From: Aeromonas aquatica
GTDB taxonomy: Bacteria; Pseudomonadota; Gammaproteobacteria; Enterobacterales; Aeromonadaceae
NCBI RefSeq assembly: GCF_000764655.1
Contig: NZ_JRGL01000005.1
Coordinates: 1-64,000 of the forward strand
Length of the DNA stretch: 64,000 bases
Reading direction: 5' to 3'
Shown: positions 34,359 to 43,829 of the stretch, piece by piece
Layout: each line of letters starts with the position of its first letter
How positions within the stretch are numbered: the stretch's first letter is position 1
The notes under the pieces: model-generated
What the model saw: only the letters and a program-made list of their open reading frames with translations
What the model was told of the DNA's origin: nothing
Databases searched by the model: none
Position numbers and translations under genes: made by a program

Positions 34359-36008
34359 TCAGCCGCCCGTTCGCAACGTCCGGTAGAGGGTGGTACGGCT
34401 GATGCCGAGTCGGCGCGCCGCCTCGCTCACGTTGCCGTCGCACGCCGCCAGGGTCTGCTGCACCCGCAGCCGGTTTTGCTCCCTCAGGGTGGCGGCCTCC
34501 CCCACACACTGGGCTCGCGACAGCGTCTGCTCCTCGGGCAGATGCAGTTGCGAGGGCAGGATGTTGCCCAGCCCTTCCGCCAGCACGCAGGCCACCTCCA
34601 GCACCTGCTTGAGCTGGCGTACGTTGCCGGGCAGGGAGTGGGCCAGCAGCTGGCGCTCGGCGGCCTCATCGAGCCGCAACGCGGGATCCATCTCCCGCAG
34701 CAGGTGCAGGATCAGGGCCCTGCGCTCGGCCAGCGGTCGCGACCGCAGCGGCGCAAGCGACTGGCGCCAGCCGCAGATGCGGTAGTAGAGATCCTCGCGG
34801 AAGGTGCCGGCCTGCACCATGGCGGCCAGATCCCGGTGGCTGGCGCTGACCAGCCAGAAGTCCACCGGCTCGGGCCTGTGGCTGCCGACCGGGGTGACGG
34901 CGCGCTCCTGCAACACCCGCAACAACCGGGTCTGGGCCGACAGCGGCAGCTCGCCGATCTCGTCCAGCATCAGGATGCCGCCGTGGGCCGCCCGCAGGTA
35001 GCCCTGACTGCCCTGGCTGCGGGCGCCGCTGAAGGCCCCGCCCACGTAGCCGAACAGCTCGGCCTCCACCAACTCCGCCGGCAGGGCGCCGCAGTTGATG
35101 CACATCAGGGGTTGCCCTTGTCGACTCGACTGGCGATGCAGCGCCCGCACCAGGTGCTCCTTGCCGCTGCCGGTCTCCCCCTCGATGAGCAATGAGATAC
35201 CCCGCTCCAGCATCTTGAGGGGCACAGCCCCCTGATCTTGCGGCACTGAGACGGGTGTTGGCGTCGCACTGACCTCCAGTTTCAGACCACGGCGCTCGCG
35301 CAGCAATTGCCGACCATCGAAGGGGTATTGGTCGAGCCAGAGTCGTCCGGCCCGGTTGGCGCCGAGCAGTTCCCCCGCCTCCCCCAGCAGCAGCCGGGCA
35401 GACCAGAGGCTTTGGGGCTCCAGATCCACCAGCCAGCCCGGCTGGCGGGCCAGCAAGGCGTTCTCGAGGGTCATGGCCAGCAGCCGCACCGTGCCCAGCA
35501 TGTCACCGCCGTGATGGGCCGCATCGGTGGAGATGTCGAGCACCCCGAGCAGACGGCCATCGGGGCCGAGCAGCGGGCAGGCGCTGCAACTGAGGAAGCT
35601 GTGCTGGGCGAAGAAGTGCTGGGCCCCCAGCACCTGCACCTCGCTCTGCTCGGCGAGCGCGGTGCCGATGGCGTTGGTGCCCTTGCTCCCCTCCCCCCAG
35701 CGGGCGCCGCTGCGCAGGAAGATGCGCTCGGCGTGACGGGCGAAGCCGTCGTCGCCGCTGGCCGCCAGGATGGCCCCCTCGGCGTCGCACAGCAGCAGCC
35801 GGCAGGGCCGCCCGGCCAGCAGCTGGGCGAACAGCGGCAGCACGAAGCGCTGGAAACAGGCGAGGAGATCCCTGTGCTCCTCTTGCCTCGCCCTGAGCTC
35901 CCCCTGGGGCAGCAAATCCAGCTCGGCGCTCTGCTGGCGGCTGAGCCCCTGATGCAGGCAGCGCTGCCATGAGCGCTGGATGGGGCTGGATTGGGGAAGT
36001 TCGCTCAT
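34359..36008 (-). CDS. Sigma-54-dependent transcriptional activator, AcoR-like
   Basis: 549 residues. The N-terminus resembles AcoR/GAF regulators (IQRSWQRCLHQGL, KGTNAIGTAL, LSCSACPLLGPDGRLLGVLD). The AAA+ domain has Walker A GETGSGKE, the sigma-54 contact loop as GGAFSGA (Ser instead of the usual Thr in GAFTGA), and Walker B GILMLDEIGEL. A Fis-type helix-turn-helix closes the protein (NVSEAARRLGISRTTLYR). It diverges from the aldehyde dehydrogenase, whose promoter is of -24/-12 type, so that gene is the probable target. Confidence 0.9.
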   Translation of the reverse strand: MSELPQSSPIQRSWQRCLHQGLSRQQSAELDLLPQGELRARQEEHRDLLACFQRFVLPLFAQLLAGRPCRLLLCDAEGAILAASGDDGFARHAERIFLRSGARWGEGSKGTNAIGTALAEQSEVQVLGAQHFFAQHSFLSCSACPLLGPDGRLLGVLDISTDAAHHGGDMLGTVRLLAMTLENALLARQPGWLVDLEPQSLWSARLLLGEAGELLGANRAGRLWLDQYPFDGRQLLRERRGLKLEVSATPTPVSVPQDQGAVPLKMLERGISLLIEGETGSGKEHLVRALHRQSSRQGQPLMCINCGALPAELVEAELFGYVGGAFSGARSQGSQGYLRAAHGGILMLDEIGELPLSAQTRLLRVLQERAVTPVGSHRPEPVDFWLVSASHRDLAAMVQAGTFREDLYYRICGWRQSLAPLRSRPLAERRALILHLLREMDPALRLDEAAERQLLAHSLPGNVRQLKQVLEVACVLAEGLGNILPSQLHLPEEQTLSRAQCVGEAATLREQNRLRVQQTLAACDGNVSEAARRLGISRTTLYRTLRTGG

Positions 36009-36017
36009 CGGGCCTCC

Positions 36018-36067
36018 TGTTCACAAAGGGCACAGTGTCGCGGCCACTGTCCAGAAACGGCACAGTC
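36018..36067 (+). promoter_or_regulatory. Tandem upstream activator sites for the sigma-54 activator
   Basis: CTGTTCACAAAGGGCACAGT (36018-36037) and CTGTCCAGAAACGGCACAGT (36048-36067) are two copies of a TGTYC-N6-GGCACA element exactly 30 bases apart, so on the same face of the helix. They lie about 100 bases before the -24/-12 promoter and just upstream of the activator gene start, which also suggests autoregulation. Confidence 0.7.
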
Positions 36068-36162
36068 TCATCGCCACGACCGGGGTCATTGGTTAATCAA
36101 GATACGCCGCCACGCCCTTTTTGATAACGTTTTTGTAACTTTTGCACGCTGATCAGACCCTC

Positions 36163-36178
36163 TGGCACGCCCCTTGCG
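36163..36178 (+). promoter_or_regulatory. Sigma-54 (-24/-12) promoter of the aldehyde dehydrogenase gene
   Basis: TGGCACGCCCCTTGCG matches the RpoN consensus TGGCACG-N4-TTGC perfectly in both blocks and in spacing. Transcription would start near 36189, about 54 bases before the ATG. Confidence 0.88.
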
Positions 36179-36242
36179 ATAACGGATCGCAACCGACCCT
36201 CTCGATGGGGCCGGCCAGGACCACACACATAAGGATGATGAG

Positions 36243-37760
36243 ATGATCTACACCGCTCCCGGCCAGGCAGGCGCCCTGGTCAGCTTCAAGTCCCGTTACG
36301 ACAACTTCATCGGCGGCGACTGGGTGGCTCCCCGCGCCGGGCGCTATTTCGAAAACATCTCACCGGTGGATGGCCGGGTGTTCTGCGAGGTAGCCCGCTC
36401 CGATGCCGCCGACATCGAACTGGCGCTGGATGCCGCCCACAAGGCGTTCGCCAGCTGGAGCAAGACCAGCGTCACCGAGCGCAGCAACCTGCTGCTGCGC
36501 ATCGCCGATCGCATCGAGCAGAACATAGAGCGGCTCGCAGTCGCCGAGACCTGGGAGAATGGCAAGGCGGTGCGCGAGACTCTGGCCGCCGACTTGCCGC
36601 TGGTGGTGGATCACTTCCGCTACTTCGCCGGCTGCATCCGTGCCCAGGAGGGCTCGGCCGCCGAGCTGGATCAGAATACCGTCAGCTACCACTTCAAGGA
36701 GCCCATCGGGGTGGTCGGCCAGATCATCCCCTGGAACTTCCCGCTGCTGATGGCGGCCTGGAAGCTGGCGCCTGTACTGGCAGCCGGTTGCTGCAGCGTG
36801 CTCAAGCCCGCCGAGCAGACCCCTGTCACCATCATGCTGCTGATGGATCTCATCAAGGACATACTGCCCCCCGGCGTGGTCAACGTGGTCAACGGTTTTG
36901 GCAACGAGGCCGGTCAGGCGCTCGCCACCAGCGATCGGATCCAGAAGCTCGCCTTCACCGGCTCCACCGAGATAGGGGCCCACATACTGCGCTGCGCCGC
37001 CGACAAGATGATCCCCTCCACCGTCGAGCTCGGTGGCAAGTCCCCCAACATCTACTTCGCCGACGTGATGCACCACGAGAGCAGCTACATCGACAAGGCG
37101 GTGGAGGGCATGCTGATGACCTTCTTCAACCAGGGCGAGGTGTGCACCTGCCCCTCCCGCGCTTTGGTGCAGGAGAGTATCTACGACGACTTCATGGAGC
37201 GGGTGCTGGCCCGTGCCCGCACGATCGTGCAGGGCAACCCCCTCGACACCGCGACCCAGGTCGGGGCCCAGGTCTCCCGCGAGCAGTACGACAAGATCCT
37301 GAGCTACATGGAGATAGGCCGTGGCGAGGGGGCCAGGATGCTGATCGGCGGCAACGCCGCCAGGGTGAGCGGACTGGAGGGGGGCTTCTACATCCAGCCC
37401 ACCATCTTCCACGGTCAGAACAAGATGAGGGTGTTCCAGGAGGAGATCTTCGGCCCGGCGCTCGGGGTCACCACCTTCAAGAACGAGGCGGAGGCCCTGG
37501 CCATCGCCAACGACACCCAGTACGGGCTGGGAGCCGGTCTGTGGACCCGGGACAGCAACCTGGCCTGGCGCATGGGGCGCGGCATCCAGGCCGGTCGGGT
37601 CTGGGTCAACTGCTACCACGCCTACCCGGCCCACGCGGCCTTCGGCGGTTACAAGAAGTCGGGAATTGGCCGCGAGACCCACAAGATGATGCTGGATCAC
37701 TACCAGAACACCAAGAACCTGCTGGTGAGCCACGACATCAACCCCCTCGGCTTCTTCTAG
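36243..37760 (+). CDS. NAD(P)-dependent aldehyde dehydrogenase (AldB/ExaC type)
   Basis: 505 residues. AAGGA precedes the ATG. Catalytic features: [41 protein letters not shown] (general base Glu) and [13 protein letters not shown] (nucleophile Cys near residue 300), then [10 protein letters not shown]. The adjacent Cys-Thr-Cys is typical of AldB/ExaC acetaldehyde dehydrogenases. Expression is probably sigma-54 dependent through the divergent AcoR-like activator, pointing to oxidation of acetaldehyde or alcohol-derived aldehydes. Confidence 0.95.
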   Translation: MIYTAPGQAGALVSFKSRYDNFIGGDWVAPRAGRYFENISPVDGRVFCEVARSDAADIELALDAAHKAFASWSKTSVTERSNLLLRIADRIEQNIERLAVAETWENGKAVRETLAADLPLVVDHFRYFAGCIRAQEGSAAELDQNTVSYHFKEPIGVVGQIIPWNFPLLMAAWKLAPVLAAGCCSVLKPAEQTPVTIMLLMDLIKDILPPGVVNVVNGFGNEAGQALATSDRIQKLAFTGSTEIGAHILRCAADKMIPSTVELGGKSPNIYFADVMHHESSYIDKAVEGMLMTFFNQGEVCTCPSRALVQESIYDDFMERVLARARTIVQGNPLDTATQVGAQVSREQYDKILSYMEIGRGEGARMLIGGNAARVSGLEGGFYIQPTIFHGQNKMRVFQEEIFGPALGVTTFKNEAEALAIANDTQYGLGAGLWTRDSNLAWRMGRGIQAGRVWVNCYHAYPAHAAFGGYKKSGIGRETHKMMLDHYQNTKNLLVSHDINPLGFF

Positions 37761-37787
37761 CCAGGCAGTCGCTCATCCCAACCGACA

Positions 37788-37812
37788 AGGGCGCCTTATG
37801 GCGCCTCTCTTT
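37788..37812 (+). terminator. Hairpin after the aldehyde dehydrogenase gene
   Basis: GGCGCC / GGCGCC stem with a TTAT loop followed by TCTCTTT. Confidence 0.65.
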
Positions 37813-37850
37813 GTCCGTCGATCTCATCCCGGCAGGCCGCCAGCCCGGGC

Positions 37851-38645
37851 TCAGCCCCCTGGCTGGGCCAGCTGCTGACGATAACGCTGGGGGGAGCAGC
37901 CCAGCTCCCGGTTGAACATGGCGATGAAGGCAGAGGTGGAGCCGTAGCCGAGCCGCCAGCCTATCTCCTGAATGGGCAGCTCCCCCTTGAGCCAGGCCAG
38001 CGCCTTGAGCAGCCGCAGCCGGGCCCGCCACTGGCCGAAGTTCATGCCGAGCTCGCGCACGCAGCGCCGGGCCAGGGTGCGCTCGGTGCTGTGCAGTTGC
38101 TCGGCCCACTGGGCCAGGGTGCGGGGATCGGCGGGATCACTGCGCAGGGCCGCCAGCATGGGGGCCAACAGCTTGTCCTGGCTCATCGGCAGGTAGCTCT
38201 CCTGGCAGCGGGTCCGGCTCAGTTTTTCTACCAGCAGCTCGGCCTGGCGCCTGTCCCACTCGTCCTCCATGTGGCCGAGCCGTCGCTCGCAAAAATCCGC
38301 CAGCATGGCCCGGATCAGCGGCGTCATCTCCAGCAGCCTGGGCTCGGTGGGTAGCCGGGCGGCCAGGCTGTCGTTGACGTAGATGGAGGTGTAGTCCAGC
38401 GCCTGCTGGTTGTAGGAGGCGTGCTCCAGCCCGGCCGGCACCCAGATGAGGTAGTCCGCCGGCGCCAGCAGCCGCTGCTCGTCCAACACTATCTCCATCA
38501 CCCCGAGGCTTATCATGCTGAGCTGGCCCCAGGGGTGGCTGTGGGAGGCGCAGGCGCTGTCGGCCTGGATCTGCTGATAGCGCAGGTAGAGCGGATTGGG
38601 CTCGGCCAGTTCGGCATCCTGGCGCTGATGGGGACGCGGCTGCAT
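37851..38645 (-). CDS. AraC-family transcriptional regulator
   Basis: 264 residues. An N-terminal cupin (SHSHPWGQLSMISLGVMEIV, APADYLIWVPAGLEH) precedes an AraC domain: LAQWAEQLHSTERTLARRC and the second motif IQEIGWRLGYGSTSAFIAMF. The HSHPWGQL pattern is seen in NimR/YdfF-type regulators that control an adjacent exporter. It diverges from an EamA transporter 95 bases away, its likely target. AAAGGA precedes the start. Confidence 0.88.
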   Translation of the reverse strand: MQPRPHQRQDAELAEPNPLYLRYQQIQADSACASHSHPWGQLSMISLGVMEIVLDEQRLLAPADYLIWVPAGLEHASYNQQALDYTSIYVNDSLAARLPTEPRLLEMTPLIRAMLADFCERRLGHMEDEWDRRQAELLVEKLSRTRCQESYLPMSQDKLLAPMLAALRSDPADPRTLAQWAEQLHSTERTLARRCVRELGMNFGQWRARLRLLKALAWLKGELPIQEIGWRLGYGSTSAFIAMFNRELGCSPQRYRQQLAQPGG

Positions 38646-38740
38646 GGGTTGTCCTTTCTGCGGGATAGATTGTCAGTTTTACGTTACTTGCCAACAAAAA
38701 GACAAGAGTAGACTGATGGCCTGATGCTAAGGAGTCTTTA

Positions 38741-39640
38741 ATGCGTATCTTCTCCCCCCTCCTGTTCCCCCTGATGGCGGTGCTGATCTGGGCCACCAAC
38801 ACCGTGGTCTCCAAGGCCGCGGCCGGTGTCGTCGATCCCGCCGCCATCTCGTTCTACCGCTGGGTGCTCGCCGCCCTGGCGCTCTCCCCCTTCTGCCTGC
38901 CGCAGCTGTGGCGCCGCCGCGCCGAGGTCCGCCTCTGGCTCGGCAAGCTGCTGGTGCTCTCCCTGCTCGGCATGGTGCTCTACCAGTGTCTGGCCTACTA
39001 CGCCGCCCACAGCACCTCGGCCACCAACATGGGGGTGATCGGCTCATTGCTGCCGCTGCTCACCCTGTTGATCGGCGCCTGCTTCTTCGGCCAGCGGCCC
39101 GGCAAGCAGGCGCTGGGGGGCATGAGCGTCTCCCTGTTCGGGGTGTTCTGGCTGCTGAGTCAGGGTCAGCCCCTGGCGCTGCTGCACAACGGCATCAACC
39201 CGGGGGATGGCATGATGCTGCTGGGAGCGGCGAGCTATGCGCTCTATGGCCTGCTGATCCGCCGCTGGCAGCTGCCGTTCGGCCCCTGGCTCAACCTCTA
39301 TGTGCAGATCCTGCTGGCGGTGCTGCTGCTCATCCCGGTCGCCCTCAGCGCCGACTCCCTGGCGGTGCCGCGGGAAGGCTGGAGCATGGTGCTGTTCGCC
39401 GGGCTGGCCTCCTCCCTGCTGGCGGCCTACTGCTGGATGCGCGGCCTGGCGAGCCTCGGCCCTGAGCGCACCTCGGTGTTCATGAACCTGATCCCGCTGT
39501 TCACCGCCATGATCGCGGTCAGCAGCCTGGGGGAGCCCATCCACGGCTATCACCTGCTCGGCGGCGGCCTGATCCTGGGAGGTGTCATGTGCTCCCAGCT
39601 CAAGGCACGGCGACGTACTCCACTGCTGGAAGAGGCCTAG
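38741..39640 (+). CDS. EamA/DMT-superfamily transporter
   Basis: 299 residues with ten membrane segments in two EamA repeats (PLMAVLIWATNTVVSKAAAG; second starts GMMLLGAASYALYGLLIRR). AAGGAG lies six bases before the ATG. Family members export amino acids or metabolites; the substrate here is not evident. It is probably controlled by the divergent AraC protein. A strong bidirectional terminator follows. Confidence 0.9.
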   Translation: MRIFSPLLFPLMAVLIWATNTVVSKAAAGVVDPAAISFYRWVLAALALSPFCLPQLWRRRAEVRLWLGKLLVLSLLGMVLYQCLAYYAAHSTSATNMGVIGSLLPLLTLLIGACFFGQRPGKQALGGMSVSLFGVFWLLSQGQPLALLHNGINPGDGMMLLGAASYALYGLLIRRWQLPFGPWLNLYVQILLAVLLLIPVALSADSLAVPREGWSMVLFAGLASSLLAAYCWMRGLASLGPERTSVFMNLIPLFTAMIAVSSLGEPIHGYHLLGGGLILGGVMCSQLKARRRTPLLEEA

Positions 39641-39700
39641 GCAGCGAGAAAGGCAGGAATTCCTGTAAATATCGACAGGCTATGCTGCAAAAAACACGCT

Positions 39701-39737
39701 AAAACAACGAGGGAGCCCAGGCTCCCTCGTTGTTTTT
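39701..39737. terminator. Bidirectional terminator after the EamA gene
   Basis: AACAACGAGGGAGC / GCTCCCTCGTTGTT stem with a four-base loop, A run before and five T after. Confidence 0.9.
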
Positions 39738-39767
39738 ACTTATGTTGCCGCGACTCGCTTGCGCGTC

Positions 39768-39877
39768 TCAGCCGGTACGACGCCAGTCATAGCGCCGCTC
39801 CGGCCGGCCGCGCTGGCTGTAAATAGCTGAGATCCACGGCCAGCTTGTCCCCTGGCGCCAGCGTTTTCTCTGCGATC
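39768..39877 (-). repeat. Echo unit A of the dcuR 3' end (110 bp)
   Basis: It begins with a stop followed by codons for RGRPERRYDWRRTG in the gene's frame, then a four-base shift and a segment encoding TLAPGDKLAVDLSYLQ in a second frame. It is almost identical to unit B, with which it is in direct tandem. Confidence 0.88.
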
Positions 39878-39987
39878 CTAACCCACACGACGCCAGTGAT
39901 AGCGCCGCTCCGGCCGACCGCGCTGGCTGTAAATAGCTGAGATCCACGGCCAGTTTGTCCCCTGGCGCCAGCGTTTTCTCTGCGATC
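39878..39987 (-). repeat. Echo unit B of the dcuR 3' end (110 bp)
   Basis: Same content as unit A, ending RGRPERRYHWRRVG like the real gene. The stops of unit A, unit B and the real gene are at 39768, 39878 and 39988, exactly 110 bases apart. A and B differ from each other at only a few bases but clearly from the gene. So the A/B duplication is more recent than the original echo. Confidence 0.88.
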
Positions 39988-40680
39988 CTAACCCACACGG
40001 CGCCAGTGATAACGGCGCTCTGGGCGACCGCGCTGACCGTAGTTGAGATCCACGTCCAGCTTGTCTTCGGACTCCAGAAACTCCAGATAGCGGCGCGCCG
40101 TGGTGCGGCTCAGGGAGAGGCGCAGCGCCACCGTATCGGTGGAAAACGCGGTATCCGGCTCCCCCGCCAGCAGCTCCAGCACCTGGCGCAAGGTGATGGC
40201 GTCGATGCCCTTGGGGGTGTCGCGCACCTCCCTCGGCTGGATCCGCCCCTTGCCCATCAGCCGATCGAGATCGTTCTGCTCCAGCAGGCCGCGCTCGCAC
40301 AGGCGGCGATGCAGGGTCAGTATCTCGTCCAGGCTCTGCTGGATGCGAAACAACCGCAGCGGCTTGATGATGTAGTCCTGCACCCCCAGGTTCAGGGCCT
40401 GCTGTATGGTCTCCACGTCACAGGAGGCGGTGACCATGACCACGAACACCTCCCGATTGTGGTTGCGCAGCCGGTTCACCCACTCCAGCCCGGAGCCGTC
40501 GGGCAGAGAGATATCCACCACCAGCAGTTGGGGTTCGGTGGCGCGCATCATGAGATCGGCCTGGGCCAGGCTCTCGGCCCGTCCCAACAGGGAGTAACCC
40601 GGGGTAGAGGAAACCAGCTCGGCCAGGATGGCACCGATCCGATCGTCGTCCTCGATAATAAGCGTGAAGATTGGCTTCAT
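39988..40680 (-). CDS. DcuR/CitB-family response regulator
   Basis: 230 residues. The receiver has acidic pocket EDDDR, phosphoacceptor Asp56 in LLVVDISLPDGSG, and Lys in DYIIKPLRLFRI. The C-terminal helix-turn-helix (FSTDTVALRLSLSRTTARRY) is of CitB/DcuR type. It is paired with the kinase three bases upstream. Likely regulator of the malate carrier and malic enzyme in the same operon. Its 3' end is echoed twice downstream. Confidence 0.92.
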   Translation of the reverse strand: MKPIFTLIIEDDDRIGAILAELVSSTPGYSLLGRAESLAQADLMMRATEPQLLVVDISLPDGSGLEWVNRLRNHNREVFVVMVTASCDVETIQQALNLGVQDYIIKPLRLFRIQQSLDEILTLHRRLCERGLLEQNDLDRLMGKGRIQPREVRDTPKGIDAITLRQVLELLAGEPDTAFSTDTVALRLSLSRTTARRYLEFLESEDKLDVDLNYGQRGRPERRYHWRRVG

Positions 40681-40683
40681 GGC

Positions 40684-42249
40684 TCACACCAATTGGTTTT
40701 TATTCAAATAGATACCGAACAATGTTGTCTGTTCGGCGGTGCGTCGCCATTCTATCACACCGCCACGACGGGCCACGGTCTTCTTGACCAGAAAGAGACC
40801 TACGCCATGATCGCCGGTCTGGCGACTGATACCGTAGTCGAACAGATGATCCGCCAGCGCCTCGTCCACCCCCACCCCGCTGTCCTCCACCTCGATCACC
40901 AGCCGCCGGCCGAAGTCGTCGAGGGAGAGCAGCACCCTGGGAGGGCAGTGCTCGCGGTTCGCCCAGGCGGCGCGCAGGCCGTTGTCCAGCAAGTTGCCGA
41001 TACAGGTGATGAGATCCGCCGACACCTCGGCCGGGTACTCCCCGAGTGTCGAGCCCGGATCCAGCACCAGCTCGACCCCGAGCTCCCGCGCCCGACTGAA
41101 CTTGCCGAGGATGAGCCCGGCCACCGGCTTGTTCTCGATGGCTCGCAGCAGGTCTTGCAGCATGTTCTGGCAGGCCTCGTTCTCCTGCTGGATAAGCTCA
41201 ACCGCCTCGTCCACGTGACCGAGCTGCAACAGGCCGGAGAGACTGCCCAGCTTGTTGGCAAACTCGTGGGTCTGGATGCGCAGCATCTCGGCGTACTGGC
41301 GCAGGTGAGTCACCTGCATGCCGAGGCTGCCGGTGCCATCCGGTCGGCTGAAGATCAGCATGCGTCCGGGTTCGCGGCCGCTGAGCTCCTGCCAGTGGCC
41401 GACGAAGTCCTCCCCCTGTACGGTGAAGTGCACCCCGCCCTCCTGACTCAGGGCCGGCAGCAGGCTGGGGGCCAGCTCGGCCAGGGATTGCCCCAGCAGG
41501 GCATGGCGGCCGGTGCCCGGAAGGCGCAGCTGATAGAAGGCCGCGCTGTTGAGCATCTTGATCCTGTGTTGGCCATCGAGGGCCACTATCCCCTCCGAGA
41601 TGCCCTCCAGCACCAGATCCTGCTGGGCGAAGCGGTTGACTATGGTCTCCGGCTCCAGATCCAGCAGGGTGCGCTTCAGCCGGTGTTGCAGCCAGAACGC
41701 CAGCAGCAGGCCGCAGCCCAGCACGGCGCCGATGGCGCTGATGAGCAGGGCGATGCGCTCCAGATAGATGCCCTCCACCGTCTGCATCAGGTAACCGACC
41801 ACCACGGCGCCGATGGTGCGCCCATCCGCCCCGACCACCGGGGAGAAGCAGCGAATGGACGGCCCGAGGGTGCCCACATCCTTGGAGCAGTAGCTACGCC
41901 GCTCCTGAATGGCCGGCCAGATATCCTCCCCGCGGAAGGTCTGGCCCACCAGCTCCGGTGAGGGGTGACTGAGGCGCCTGGCATGCTCGTCGGTCACCAC
42001 CATGTAGGCGGCGTCGGTGCGCTTGCAGATCCCCTGCACATAGTCCCGCAAGCCTGGATCCTTGCCCAGCTGCAGAGCCTGCACCACCCGGGTATCTGCC
42101 GCCAGCACCCGCGCCAGATCGCTGCCCTTCTCCTCCAGGCTGTTCTCCAGCAGGTGACGAATGAAGAGGGCGAGCAGCCCGCCCAGGATCAGGACCAACA
42201 GCAGCGACATGCCAAGAGAGAGGGTGACCAGTTGATGGCGCAGTTTCAT
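40684..42249 (-). CDS. CitA/DcuS-family sensor histidine kinase
   Basis: 521 residues. TM1 at about 10-32 and TM2 at about 170-195 enclose a periplasmic PAS-like (sCache) domain with RLSHPSPELVGQTFRGED and GTLGPSIRCFSPVVGADG, the C4-dicarboxylate/citrate receptor pattern. A cytoplasmic PAS follows, then LRIQTHEFANKLGSLSGLLQ (phospho-His) and HATPase motifs (NLLDNGLRAAW, EDSGVGVDEAL, GDHGVGLFLVKK). Expected ligand: malate or citrate. Confidence 0.93.
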   Translation of the reverse strand: MKLRHQLVTLSLGMSLLLVLILGGLLALFIRHLLENSLEEKGSDLARVLAADTRVVQALQLGKDPGLRDYVQGICKRTDAAYMVVTDEHARRLSHPSPELVGQTFRGEDIWPAIQERRSYCSKDVGTLGPSIRCFSPVVGADGRTIGAVVVGYLMQTVEGIYLERIALLISAIGAVLGCGLLLAFWLQHRLKRTLLDLEPETIVNRFAQQDLVLEGISEGIVALDGQHRIKMLNSAAFYQLRLPGTGRHALLGQSLAELAPSLLPALSQEGGVHFTVQGEDFVGHWQELSGREPGRMLIFSRPDGTGSLGMQVTHLRQYAEMLRIQTHEFANKLGSLSGLLQLGHVDEAVELIQQENEACQNMLQDLLRAIENKPVAGLILGKFSRARELGVELVLDPGSTLGEYPAEVSADLITCIGNLLDNGLRAAWANREHCPPRVLLSLDDFGRRLVIEVEDSGVGVDEALADHLFDYGISRQTGDHGVGLFLVKKTVARRGGVIEWRRTAEQTTLFGIYLNKNQLV

Positions 42250-42266
42250 CGATTAACCTTGCAGAC

Positions 42267-43817
42267 TCAGGGGACGGACCAATAGTGAGGGCGCCACCAG
42301 GTCTGGTCAATCAGCGGGGCGGGATCCCCCATAAATTCGGCCAAGCCTTCCTCGCGAGCGCAGAGCGCCACCGCCCTCGCCACGGCGCGGGCCACCTCCC
42401 CCACCTGCTCGATGGGAGGCAGTAACCGACCGGTTGCCAGCGGATAGGCTCCCACCGCCCGCACCGCCGCCTGCAACATGCCATCGCTGATGCGGCGCGC
42501 CTTGACCGCGCAGGCGCCGAGGCCGATACCGGGGAAGACGTAGACGTTGTTGCACTGGGAGACCACCCGCGCCTCCCCCGCGACAACCACCGGGGCAAAA
42601 GGGCTGCCGGTGGCGAGCAGGGCACGCCCGCCCGTAGCCTGCCACACTTCGGCCGGGGTCGCCTCGGCGCTGCGGGTCGGGTTGGAGAGCGGCAGGATCA
42701 CCGGTCGCTCGCACACCTCCCCCATAGCGTTGAGTACCGTGTCGGTGAAGAGGCCACCCTGGCCGCTTACCCCGACCAGCACCCCTGGCCGCAGTCGCTG
42801 AATAAGCTCTGGCAGGGATAGGCACGCCTCCTCCGGCGCCCTGGCGAAGGGCTGCTGGGAGGGGGTCAGATTGAGGCGATCCCGGCAGACCAGCCCGTCC
42901 TGATCAAACAGCTGAACCCCCTCAGGGCTACCCGCCAGCTGAGCCAACATGGCGGCGATGCCGCAGCCCGCCGAACCCGCGCCGACGATCAGCACCGGTG
43001 TCTCGGCAAGCGTGCTGCCCGCCTGCTGCAAACCTGCCAGCACGCAGGCCGAGGCGACGGCCGCCGTACCCTGGATGTCGTCGTTGAACATACAGAGCTG
43101 GTCCCGGTAGCGGGCCAAGAGGTTCGCGGCGTGCTTGCCGGCGAAGTCTTCGAACTGCAGCACCACCTGGGGCCAGCGTTTGTGAATGGCGGCCACCACC
43201 TTGTCCATGAAGCGGTAGTAGGGCTCACCGTCCACTCGAGGCGCCTGCCAGCCGAGGTAGGAATCATCCTCCAAGAGTTCCGGGTTGTTGGTGCCCACGT
43301 CCACGCACAGGGGCAGGGTGCGCGCCGGGTTGATGCCACCGGCGGCGGAGTAGAGCGCCAGCTTGCCGATGCAGATCCCCATGCCGCCGATGCCGAGATC
43401 GCCGAGCCCCAGCACCCGTTCACCGTCGGAGATGACGATGACGTCCACCTCCTGCTCCACCGCGGCGAAGATGTCGTCGAGATCGTCCCTGTCGTGCCAG
43501 GAGAGGTAGAGACCGTGGCTGCGCAGGTAGAGATCGCTGTGCCGCTGGCAGGCCTCACCCACCACGGGGGTGTAGATGATGGGCAGCAGCTCGGGCAGGT
43601 GGTGGCGCACCAGATCGTAGAACAGCACCGGGTTGTCCTCCTGCAGCTGGCGCAGCAGCAGGTGCTGATCGAAGGGGCTCTGCATGGCCGAGACCAGGCG
43701 GTAGATGCGGCGGCGCTGCTGGGAGAGTGACTCCTCCTTGTGGGGCATGCGCCCCATCAGGCCCTGTCGCTTGCGTTCGGCATAGGGCAGGCTGGTGCCC
43801 ATCATGATGTCGTTCAT
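42267..43817 (-). CDS. Second NAD-type malic enzyme, carrier-linked
   Basis: 516 residues, about 50 shorter than MaeA at 3064-4761. Motifs retained: [60 protein letters not shown] and LSNPTRSAEATPAEVW. It lies twelve bases after a 2HCT carrier and seventeen before a CitA-type kinase. That arrangement matches malate-utilisation loci such as maePEKR of lactic acid bacteria. Product: pyruvate and CO2 from imported malate. Confidence 0.92.
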   Translation of the reverse strand: MNDIMMGTSLPYAERKRQGLMGRMPHKEESLSQQRRRIYRLVSAMQSPFDQHLLLRQLQEDNPVLFYDLVRHHLPELLPIIYTPVVGEACQRHSDLYLRSHGLYLSWHDRDDLDDIFAAVEQEVDVIVISDGERVLGLGDLGIGGMGICIGKLALYSAAGGINPARTLPLCVDVGTNNPELLEDDSYLGWQAPRVDGEPYYRFMDKVVAAIHKRWPQVVLQFEDFAGKHAANLLARYRDQLCMFNDDIQGTAAVASACVLAGLQQAGSTLAETPVLIVGAGSAGCGIAAMLAQLAGSPEGVQLFDQDGLVCRDRLNLTPSQQPFARAPEEACLSLPELIQRLRPGVLVGVSGQGGLFTDTVLNAMGEVCERPVILPLSNPTRSAEATPAEVWQATGGRALLATGSPFAPVVVAGEARVVSQCNNVYVFPGIGLGACAVKARRISDGMLQAAVRAVGAYPLATGRLLPPIEQVGEVARAVARAVALCAREEGLAEFMGDPAPLIDQTWWRPHYWSVP

Positions 43818-43829
43818 TGTCGATTCCTT

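Noticed and set aside
36085-36140. IHF site between the UAS and the -24/-12 promoter
   Set aside because: AATCAAGATACG and TATCAAAAAGG only match the first half of the IHF consensus.
39768-39987. Possible CRISPR-like array
   Set aside because: There are only two 110-base units in direct contact, no spacers, and the unit is homologous to the neighbouring gene end.
39955-41961. 668-residue plus-strand reading frame
   Set aside because: Antisense to the CitA/DcuS kinase and its regulator; no family motifs, Gln/His-rich shadow composition.
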